Of a DNA stretch of 12,416 nt, positions 7,399-12,416 are shown one piece after another. The stretch lies in the NCBI GenBank assembly GCA_021824055.1, contig JAKALV010000074.1:1-12416 (forward strand), read 5' to 3'. The notes below the pieces were generated by a model. That model was not told where the DNA came from. It saw nothing but the letters and a program-made list of their open reading frames with translations, and did not search any database. Source of the DNA: Acidobacteriota bacterium (GTDB lineage Bacteria > Acidobacteriota > Vicinamibacteria > Vicinamibacterales > SCN-69-37). Both the position numbers and the translations under genes were made by a program. Numbering within the stretch: the stretch's first letter is position 1; each line of letters opens with the position of its first letter.

Positions 7399-8004
7399 GT
7401 GCGCTTCCTTTCCGCTCTGGCAATGGTCCTCTCGATCTGGGCCCCGCAACAGCCGCCGCAAAAACCGCCGCCGACCGCGCCGCCCGTGACGGTTCCGGCC
7501 GGAGCCGCGCAGAAACCGGCGACGCCGGCCACGGTGCCGCCGGCGACTGTGGCGCCGGTGCAGGGACCGTACGAGTTCACCTCGGATCTCGGCGCGTTCC
7601 TCATCGTGGTGAATGCCGACAAAGCCCCAGCCTTCGATGCCGCGATGGCCAAGCTGAAGATGGCGTTTCAGCAGACCACCGCCAGCGCCACGCGAAAACA
7701 GCAAGCCTCCGGGTGGCGCATCTTCAAGTCGACGGAGCTCCCCACGGGCGTCTCGGCGGCGATCCCGGCGACGCCGGCGACCGCCACCACTCCGGCGGTC
7801 GCGGCCGTGCCGGCCAGCGCGGGCACGATCACCTATCTGTTCCTGATCGATCCGGTCGTGAAGAAAGCGAGCTATGACCCGATCGAGATCCTGCGCGAGT
7901 TGCTGCCGAACGAAGTGCAGGCGGTCTACGACCAGCTCAAAGACGCGTGGGTGTCCGCCACGCGGATCGGCCTGACGGAGCTCATGAAGATGGGCGGGGG
8001 ATAA
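7399..8004 (+). CDS. Secreted protein of unknown function (paralogue 2)
   Basis: A 201-residue protein starting at GTG, with GGAGAG 6 nt upstream. It has a short hydrophobic signal-like segment (about 2-14), a long Pro/Ala/Thr linker (about 15-57), then a domain homologous to the neighbour at 6780. FTSDLGAFLIVV begins at F60 (compare FTTDDAAIIVQV there), followed by WRIFK (compare MKIFK), TYLFLIDP (compare LYIVLVTG) and QAVYDQLKDAW (compare TAVYTKIKDAI). Between the second and third strands it carries an Ala/Thr/Pro-rich insertion (about residues 118-140) absent from paralogue 1; that DNA contains a perfect 9-bp inverted repeat at 7777-7802. It has no lipobox or catalytic motif. Export is likely but weaker-supported than for paralogue 1. 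Tandem duplication with divergence is the simplest history; the function is unknown. Confidence 0.75.
   Translation: MRFLSALAMVLSIWAPQQPPQKPPPTAPPVTVPAGAAQKPATPATVPPATVAPVQGPYEFTSDLGAFLIVVNADKAPAFDAAMAKLKMAFQQTTASATRKQQASGWRIFKSTELPTGVSAAIPATPATATTPAVAAVPASAGTITYLFLIDPVVKKASYDPIEILRELLPNEVQAVYDQLKDAWVSATRIGLTELMKMGGG
7777..7802 (+). repeat. 9-bp inverted repeat inside paralogue 2
   Basis: GCGACCGCC (7777-7785), an 8-nt loop, then GGCGGTCGC (7794-7802) are perfectly complementary arms within the low-complexity insertion of the second paralogue. GC-rich Ala/Thr/Pro codons make chance palindromes more likely here, so significance is uncertain. Confidence 0.6.
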
Positions 8005-8006
8005 GA

Positions 8007-8040
8007 CAGCTGACTATTTCTTAGCTGGTTAGCTGGCTAT
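8007..8040. repeat. Short TTAGCTGG direct repeat in convergent gap
   Basis: TTAGCTGG occurs twice back to back (8021-8028 and 8029-8036) in the 49-nt gap between the convergent genes ending at 8004 and 8054. CAGCTGA (8007-8013) can pair with TTAGCTG (8021-8027) to give a 7-bp stem with one G-T pair, but no U-tract follows on either strand. I do not call it a terminator. Confidence 0.6.
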
Positions 8041-8053
8041 TGGGTCGATCAAT

Positions 8054-8587
8054 CTAGAATTTGAGATTGAGTCCGGCGTAGAAGCGGTGGACGTTCGCGT
8101 CGACGCCGCTGGCGCGTCCGCGTAAGTGGATGAGGCGGTAATCCACCCGCAGGCGCAGCGGTCCCGTCAGCGCGATCTTCAAGCCGCCGCCGATGTTCGT
8201 TGCCAGGTTGGTGTCGGAAACCGTTCCCAGCGTCTCGTGGTAGATCCCCGCGCCGGTGGTGGCGTACAGCTGCGCGCCGCCGGTCGGCGTCTGCACCATG
8301 ACGTTGGCCATGCCCGTCTTGAGGCCCGGGATCTGCTTGACGGTATCTTCCGAGTGGGACGCCCCTTCGATTTCGAAACCCACGACCAGCAACCCCATGC
8401 CGAAGGCGGCGCCGGTCACGGTGTGGCTCACCGTCGGCGGCGCGAGGCCGGGCGTCGAGGACGTGGAGGCCGGTTGGCGGGCCGTGCCGAGGAACGCGGT
8501 GATGTCAGCGTGTGCCGGATTGGCGAAGGCGGCCACGAGGCCGAGGGCAACGAGCGCGATGCTGGTGGTGCGTCCGGATAGAGGCAT
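8054..8587 (-). CDS. Small outer-membrane beta-barrel protein
   Basis: A predicted 177-residue porin-like or OmpA/OmpW-style small barrel, probably eight strands. It starts with a signal peptide (hydrophobic core 9-22, likely cleavage after Ala27 in AHA-D). Alternating amphipathic strands follow, such as AFGMGLLVVGFEIEG, AQLYATTGAGIYHE, NIGGGLKIALTG and LRLRVDYRLIHL, and the end is HRFYAGLNLKF with the terminal Phe recognised by the BAM assembly machinery. ATG 8587 is preceded by AAGGG at about 8 nt. The open frame continues upstream to 8866, but that extension overlaps the divergent acyl-CoA dehydrogenase and would bury the signal peptide, so it is rejected. It stands alone on the minus strand, convergent with the secreted paralogues and divergent from the 8676 operon. 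The specific ligand is unknown. Confidence 0.82.
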   Translation of the reverse strand: MPLSGRTTSIALVALGLVAAFANPAHADITAFLGTARQPASTSSTPGLAPPTVSHTVTGAAFGMGLLVVGFEIEGASHSEDTVKQIPGLKTGMANVMVQTPTGGAQLYATTGAGIYHETLGTVSDTNLATNIGGGLKIALTGPLRLRVDYRLIHLRGRASGVDANVHRFYAGLNLKF

Positions 8588-8658
8588 ACCGCCCTTATCG
8601 GCCGCACCCGCTCGGGCCAGCAGGTGTCCCGGCGCGGTCCGACCCGGACGCTCCGCCG

Positions 8659-8667
8659 TGACATAAT
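8659..8667 (+). promoter_or_regulatory. Extended -10 element of the acyl-CoA dehydrogenase operon
   Basis: TG-A-CATAAT (TG 8659-8660, -10 at 8662-8667) ends 8 nt before ATG 8676, so transcription would begin at or within two bases of the start codon. No Shine-Dalgarno sequence lies on the plus strand, where the preceding bases are TTTCCTCCA. No good -35 is visible, as is common for extended -10 promoters. Confidence 0.5.
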
Positions 8668-8675
8668 TTCCTCCA

Positions 8676-9839
8676 ATGGATCTTCGCCTGTCTCCCGAAC
8701 AGAACCTGTTGCGCGCCTCGGTGCGCGAATTCGCCGAGCGTGAGATCCGGCCGCATGTCATGGAGTGGGACGAGGCCCAGGCGTTTCCCCACAGCCTCGT
8801 GAAGAGCATGGCCGCCCTGGGGTTGATGGGCATCCAGTTTCCCGAAAGCGTCGGCGGCTCGGCCATGTCGGCGCTCGACTACTGCATCTGCATCGAGGAA
8901 CTCGCGCGTGTCTGCCCCGCGGTGTCGCTGTCGGTCGCCGCGCACAACGGCCTGTGCACGGCGCATCTCTTCATGTTCGGCAGCGAGGCGCAGAAACAGC
9001 GCTATCTCGTGCCCCTGATCAAGGGCGAGACGCTCGGGGCCTGGGGGCTGACCGAAGCCGGGTCGGGCAGCGACGCGGCCGCGATGCGCACGATCGCCAA
9101 ACGCGACGGCGACGACTGGGTGCTCAACGGCTCGAAGCAGTTCATCACGCACGCCAGCGTGGGCGGCGTGCTGGTCGCGATGGCCGTGACGGATCGCACC
9201 AAGGGGTCGAAGGGCATCTCCGCGTTCGTCATTCCGAAGGGCACTCCCGGTCTGCGCGCCGGGCGCAAGGAGAACAAGCTGGGCATGCGCGCGAGCGACA
9301 CCAGCGAGGTGATCTTCGAGAACTGCCGCGTGGGCGCGGACGCGCTCGTCGGCGTCGAAGGGCAGGGGTTCGTCAACACGCTGCAGGTGCTCGATGCCGG
9401 CCGCATCGGCATCGCGGCGCTCTCGGTCGGCCTGGCGCAGGGCGCCTACGAGGCGGCGTTGTCGTACGCGAAAGAGCGCCGGCAGTTTGGCCAGCCGATC
9501 GCGACGTTCCAGGCGATTCGCTGGAAGCTGGCGGATCTCTACACGAAGATCGAAGCCGCGCGGTTGCTCACCTATCGCGCCGCGTCGATGAAAGACGAGG
9601 GCGTGCTGCGCACGTCGCTCGAATCGTCGATGGCCAAGCTCTACGCGAGCGAAGTGGCCGTGCGCGCGGCCGAAGAAGGCGTCCAGATCCACGGCGGCTA
9701 CGGATTCGTGAAGGACTACCCGGCGGAGAAGTACTTCCGCGATGTGAAGCTCTGCACGATCGGCGAGGGCACCAGCGAGATTCAGCGCCTGGTCATCGCG
9801 CGGCAGCTGCTCGCCGCGCCGATGCCCGCTTCGTCATGA
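8676..9839 (+). CDS. Acyl-CoA dehydrogenase
   Basis: FAD enzyme that introduces the alpha-beta double bond in acyl-CoA thioesters and passes electrons to electron-transfer flavoprotein, in the cytoplasm. Its 387 residues match the short/medium/branched-chain family. The N-terminal helical domain is followed by the signature WGLTEAGSGSD, the beta domain, and a C-terminal helical domain with RRQFGQPIATFQ and QIHGGYGFVKDYPAEKYFRD. Catalytic base Glu364 lies in IGEGTSEIQR, the position used by medium- and short-chain enzymes rather than the isovaleryl/long-chain position. Its stop overlaps the next start (ATGA, 9836-9839). Neighbours acting on methylmalonyl-CoA suggest a branched-chain amino acid or odd-chain fatty acid substrate; chain-length specificity cannot be read from the sequence. 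Confidence 0.95.
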   Translation: MDLRLSPEQNLLRASVREFAEREIRPHVMEWDEAQAFPHSLVKSMAALGLMGIQFPESVGGSAMSALDYCICIEELARVCPAVSLSVAAHNGLCTAHLFMFGSEAQKQRYLVPLIKGETLGAWGLTEAGSGSDAAAMRTIAKRDGDDWVLNGSKQFITHASVGGVLVAMAVTDRTKGSKGISAFVIPKGTPGLRAGRKENKLGMRASDTSEVIFENCRVGADALVGVEGQGFVNTLQVLDAGRIGIAALSVGLAQGAYEAALSYAKERRQFGQPIATFQAIRWKLADLYTKIEAARLLTYRAASMKDEGVLRTSLESSMAKLYASEVAVRAAEEGVQIHGGYGFVKDYPAEKYFRDVKLCTIGEGTSEIQRLVIARQLLAAPMPASS

Positions 9840-11224
9840 CCGCGCCGGTGTCGACCCTGTCGGACCGGTTGCTCGCCGGCGACCCGCGCGCGCTCGCGCG
9901 GGCCATCTCTCTTGTCGAGAACGAAACGCCCGAAGGCGCCGCGCTCATCGGCAGGATCTACGCAAAGACCGGACACGCGTATCTGATCGGGGTCACCGGA
10001 CCGCCCGGCGCGGGCAAGAGCACGCTGGTCGACCGGATGGTGGCGCTGCTGCGCGCGCAAGGCAGGACGGTGGGCGTGCTCTGCGTCGATCCGACCAGCC
10101 CGTACAGCGGCGGCGCCATTCTCGGCGACCGGGTGCGCATGCAATCGCACGCGGGCGACGCGGGGGTCTTCATCCGCAGCATGGCCACGCGCGGTCATCT
10201 GGGCGGACTGGCGGGGACGACGGCGGAGGCCGCGCTGGTGCTGGATGCGGCGGGCTACGACGTGATCATCATCGAGACCGTCGGCGTCGGGCAGGACGAA
10301 GTGGACATCGTCCGGACCGCGGACGTGTCGCTCGTGGTGATGGTGCCCGGCACCGGCGACGAGGTGCAGGCGCTCAAGGCCGGCATCATGGAAATTGCCG
10401 ACATCTTCGTGGTGAACAAGGCCGATCGGGAGGGCGCGGACCGGACCGCGGCGTCGATCGAAGCGATGTTGGCGCTGGAGATGTGGGACGAGGCGGAGTG
10501 GAAGCCGCCCGTGATGCGCACGGAAGCCACCGCGAACCGCGGCACCGCGGAACTGCTCGACATGATCGAGCAGTTCCGCGCCTACAGCGGCGAGCGCGTG
10601 GGCGCGCGGCGGCGCGCCCGCGCGGAGTGGCGGCTGCGCGAGATCCTCAGCCGCCGGTTCATGCAGCATCTGGAACGCGACGTGCTCGCGCCCGGCGAGT
10701 TCGATCGCACGCTCGATCGCATCGCCGGGCGCGAGATCGATCCGTACGGCGCCGCGGCGGCGCTCATGGCGAAGACATCGGCGCTGGATCATGTCGGCAT
10801 CGCCGTGGAGGATTCCACGGCGATGCGCGAGCTGATCAGCCGCCTCTTCGGGCTCGCCACCGGCGAGCCCGAAGAGGTGGGGTTGCACCGCCTGCGCTTC
10901 GTCGACACCGGCGGCACGTCGCTGGAACTGATCGAGCCGGTGAACGCCGAGGCGCCCATCGCCAAGTTCCTGGCCAGGAAGGGCGCCGGACTGCATCACA
11001 TCTGCCTGCGCGTCGAGAACATCGAGCGCGCCATGGCCGACCTCCGGGCGAAGGGCGTCGAGTTCATCGACGCCGAGCCGCGTCAGGGCGCGCACGGCTC
11101 GCGCATAGCGTTCATCCACCCGTCGAGCGCCTGCGGGCTGCTCGTCGAAATCAAGCAGCCCGCTGGGGCGCCCGTGGACAGCGCCCCAGTCCGCCGTAGC
11201 CCTGGCGAAGGCGGACCGCACTGA
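9836..11224 (+). CDS. MeaB GTPase fused to methylmalonyl-CoA epimerase
   Basis: A single 462-residue reading frame joins two enzymes of the propionyl-CoA to succinyl-CoA route. Residues 1 to about 312 are a MeaB/ArgK G3E GTPase, the chaperone that loads and protects B12-dependent methylmalonyl-CoA mutase: Walker A GPPGAGKST (55-63), CVDPTSPYSGGAILGDR, RSMATRGHLGG, ETVGVGQDEVD and the guanine motif NKAD. From about 313 a vicinal-oxygen-chelate epimerase follows directly (ALDHVGIAVED, LELIEP, FLARKGAGLHHICLRV, HPSSACGLLVEI). Its metal ligands would be His319, His351, His387 and Glu438. His351 occupies the place usually held by Gln. The last 20 or so residues (after EIKQ) exceed the family end and are encoded by two hairpins. 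An internal ATG at 10767 could give a separate epimerase but has no ribosome binding site. The gene overlaps both neighbours (ATGA, TGATG). Confidence 0.92.
   Translation: MTAPVSTLSDRLLAGDPRALARAISLVENETPEGAALIGRIYAKTGHAYLIGVTGPPGAGKSTLVDRMVALLRAQGRTVGVLCVDPTSPYSGGAILGDRVRMQSHAGDAGVFIRSMATRGHLGGLAGTTAEAALVLDAAGYDVIIIETVGVGQDEVDIVRTADVSLVVMVPGTGDEVQALKAGIMEIADIFVVNKADREGADRTAASIEAMLALEMWDEAEWKPPVMRTEATANRGTAELLDMIEQFRAYSGERVGARRRARAEWRLREILSRRFMQHLERDVLAPGEFDRTLDRIAGREIDPYGAAAALMAKTSALDHVGIAVEDSTAMRELISRLFGLATGEPEEVGLHRLRFVDTGGTSLELIEPVNAEAPIAKFLARKGAGLHHICLRVENIERAMADLRAKGVEFIDAEPRQGAHGSRIAFIHPSSACGLLVEIKQPAGAPVDSAPVRRSPGEGGPH
11163..11189. repeat. Perfect 9-bp hairpin near the end of meaB-epimerase
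   Basis: CTGGGGCGC (11163-11171), a 9-nt loop, then GCGCCCCAG (11181-11189) are perfectly complementary. The hairpin lies in the coding tail beyond the conserved epimerase domain and abuts the palindrome that starts at 11189. No U-tract follows, so it is not an intrinsic terminator. Confidence 0.8.
11189..11216. repeat. 28-bp symmetrical palindrome at the end of meaB-epimerase
   Basis: GTCCGCC (11189-11195) pairs with GGCGGAC (11210-11216). A symmetric 3x3 internal loop (GTA / GAA) is followed by GCC (11199-11201) facing GGC (11204-11206) across CT. It encodes part of the non-conserved C-terminal tail and ends 8 nt before the start codon of the next gene. The organised symmetry resembles dispersed REP-like palindromes. 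Confidence 0.8.
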
Positions 11225-12060
11225 TGCGGCTCGGCGACTTCGAACTGACACCGCTCTCCGACGGGGGCTTCCGGCTCGATGGCGGCGCCATGTTCGGGGT
11301 CGTTCCCAAACCGCTGTGGGAGCGGCGCGCGCCCGCCGACGAGAAGAACCGCATCTCGCTCGGCATGCGGCCGCTCCTCGTGCGTACGGCGACCGAGCGC
11401 ATCCTGATCGACGCGGGCTGCGGCGACAAGATGAGCGCCAAGGACGCCGGCATTTACGGCTTCGATCGTGCGCTGAATCTTGAGCATTCCCTGGCTGCGG
11501 CCGGCCTGTCCGCCGCGGACATCGATGTCGTGATCGCGTCGCATCTCCATTTCGATCACGCCGGCGGATTCACCGCCGTGGTCGATGGTCAGATCCGCCC
11601 CCGGTTTCCCAACGCGCGCTACAAGATCCGCCGCGGCGAGTACGAGGACGCCACGCATCCGCACGAGCGCAACCGCGCCAGCTACTTCACCGAGAATTAC
11701 GTCCCGCTCGTCGAGGCCGGCGTGGTCGACTTCATCGAGGGCGACGGCGAGGTGCGGCCGGGCGTCAGCGTGTGGCGCACCGGCGGCCACACGAGGCACC
11801 ACCAGTTGATCAAGATCGAGTCGGGCGGACGGACGGCCGTGTTCACGGGCGATCTGATGCCGACCGCGGCGCACGTCGACGAGCCGTGGATCATGGCCTA
11901 CGACCTCTATCCGATGGACACGCTGGCCTTCAAGCGCGCGTTCGTCCGCGAGGCCATCGCGGGCGAGTACGTTATCTTCTTCGAGCACGACCCGGTGATG
12001 GCCGCCGGCGTCATTCGCGAAGAAGCCGGAAAGAAACGTGTGGAGCCAGTGAGTGTCTGA
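11224..12060 (+). CDS. Metallo-beta-lactamase-fold hydrolase
   Basis: A 278-residue cytoplasmic dinuclear-metal hydrolase of the lactonase-like MBL subgroup. Metal ligands are visible in HLHFDH (His107, His109, Asp111, His112), His189 in GGHTRHH, Asp210 in FTGDLMPT and His255 in FFEHDP, with the N-terminal strand ILIDAGCGDK. Such proteins include N-acyl-homoserine lactonases and other ester or thioester hydrolases; the substrate is not evident. There is no signal peptide. The start overlaps the upstream stop by one base (TGATG, 11222-11226), and only a weak purine-rich sequence precedes it, so translation is probably coupled. Membership in an acyl-CoA/methylmalonyl-CoA operon makes an acyl-thioester or lactone substrate plausible, but this is an inference. 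Confidence 0.88.
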   Translation: MRLGDFELTPLSDGGFRLDGGAMFGVVPKPLWERRAPADEKNRISLGMRPLLVRTATERILIDAGCGDKMSAKDAGIYGFDRALNLEHSLAAAGLSAADIDVVIASHLHFDHAGGFTAVVDGQIRPRFPNARYKIRRGEYEDATHPHERNRASYFTENYVPLVEAGVVDFIEGDGEVRPGVSVWRTGGHTRHHQLIKIESGGRTAVFTGDLMPTAAHVDEPWIMAYDLYPMDTLAFKRAFVREAIAGEYVIFFEHDPVMAAGVIREEAGKKRVEPVSV

Positions 12061-12416
12061 CTCGGTTCGGATAGGCATCATCGGCGGCAGTGGTCTGTAC
12101 GACATGGCCGAACTCAGCGACCGCGAGGAGCGCGCGATCCGCACGCCGTTCGGTGATCCGTCGGCGCCGCTCGTGCTGGCGACGTTGCGCGGCCGCCGCG
12201 TGGCCTTTCTCGCGCGGCACGGGCACGGGCATCGCCTGACCCCGTCCGAGCTGAACTTTCGCGCCAACATCTACGCGATGAAGACGCTCGGCGTCGAGTG
12301 GATCCTGTCGGCGAGCGCGGTCGGCAGCCTGCGCGAAGACTACCAGCCGCTGGACCTGGTGATCCCGTCGCAGTTCTACGACCGCACCCGCGGGCGCGTG
12401 AGCACGTTCTTCGGCG
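12053..12416 (+). CDS. mtnP: S-methyl-5'-thioadenosine phosphorylase, N-terminal part
   Basis: Purine nucleoside phosphorylase family 2 enzyme that cleaves methylthioadenosine with phosphate to adenine and 5-methylthioribose-1-phosphate, starting methionine salvage. The 121 visible residues carry the phosphate-binding RIGIIGGSGLYDM, RHGHGHRLTPSELNFRANIYAMK, LGVEWILSASAVGSL, and the LVIPSQFYDRTRGRVSTFFG segment typical of MTA phosphorylases. The start is GTG 12053: an in-frame TGA immediately precedes it, and GGAG (12042-12045) lies 7 nt upstream. It overlaps the MBL gene by 8 bases. The window ends inside the gene. A close relative, methylthioinosine phosphorylase, cannot be excluded from the N-terminus alone. 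Confidence 0.9.
   Translation, partial: MSDSVRIGIIGGSGLYDMAELSDREERAIRTPFGDPSAPLVLATLRGRRVAFLARHGHGHRLTPSELNFRANIYAMKTLGVEWILSASAVGSLREDYQPLDLVIPSQFYDRTRGRVSTFFG

Noticed and set aside
8428..8664. Small minus-strand frame starting at 8664 with a good GGAGG upstream
   Set aside because: The product is an Arg/Pro/Ser-rich out-of-frame reading of the beta-barrel gene. The apparent ribosome binding site is simply the complement of the bases between the -10 and ATG of the acyl-CoA dehydrogenase gene.
8588..8866. N-terminal extension of the beta-barrel gene
   Set aside because: It would overlap the divergent acyl-CoA dehydrogenase and place about 93 residues before an evident signal peptide.
9782..11251. 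489-residue minus-strand frame opposite meaB-epimerase
   Set aside because: It is antisense to two well-conserved enzyme domains, with Arg/His-rich composition and no motif.
11083..12270. 395-residue minus-strand frame opposite the MBL gene and mtnP
   Set aside because: The plus strand carries complete MBL metal motifs and MtnP signatures. The minus frame is a shadow.

Overview
The window is a GC-rich, densely packed bacterial chromosome segment with 12 protein-coding genes, two of them cut by the window edges. I see no rRNA, tRNA, CRISPR array, transposase or phage gene. Gene content and architecture suggest an environmental Acidobacteriota, possibly Vicinamibacteria. The clues are dnaK-dnaJ-hspR, a MeaB GTPase fused to methylmalonyl-CoA epimerase, lipoprotein-free secreted small proteins, and abundant short G-rich and palindromic repeats. 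This assignment is an inference from pattern, not a phylogenetic result.

Layout. (1) Positions 1-939, minus strand: N-terminal 313 residues of a class A penicillin-binding protein (glycosyltransferase 51 domain). (2) Positions 940-1069: divergent intergenic region with a near-consensus sigma-70 promoter overlapped by a degenerate HAIR-type operator. (3) Positions 1070-4534, plus: heat-shock operon dnaK - type I dnaJ (with HPG in place of the catalytic HPD) - hspR-like MerR repressor. The operator and the repressor together imply an autoregulated chaperone loop. (4) Positions 4590-6697, plus: a DnaC/DnaI-like zinc-finger AAA+ ATPase, then hemW (radical-SAM heme chaperone). The gap between them is filled completely by a heptamer array, and hemW itself carries an in-frame 8-mer palindrome insertion. 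(5) Positions 6780-8004, plus: two tandem secreted paralogues of unknown function, separated by a strong intrinsic terminator whose U-tract abuts the second gene's ribosome binding site. (6) Positions 8054-8587, minus: a small outer-membrane beta-barrel protein, convergent with the paralogues. (7) Positions 8676-12416, plus: a tightly overlapping operon of acyl-CoA dehydrogenase, MeaB-epimerase fusion, metallo-beta-lactamase-fold hydrolase and MTA-phosphorylase-like gene (cut by the window end).

How the genes work together. DnaK/DnaJ/HspR form a chaperone-regulator unit. The 8676-12060 genes fit acyl-CoA (branched-chain or odd-chain) oxidation feeding propionyl-/methylmalonyl-CoA, with the fusion protein combining the mutase guardian GTPase and the epimerase that supplies the mutase substrate. 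No mutase or carboxylase is in the window.

The most distinctive cross-cutting signal is repeat and palindrome material lying inside or at the edges of genes: the hemW start and its in-frame insertion, the 3' end of the meaB-epimerase gene, the dnaK tail, and possibly the second paralogue. In several cases it adds low-complexity residues to the encoded protein. Three transcription-unit starts lack a Shine-Dalgarno sequence and instead have a -10-like element 8-11 nt before the start codon, suggesting short-leader or leaderless mRNAs.
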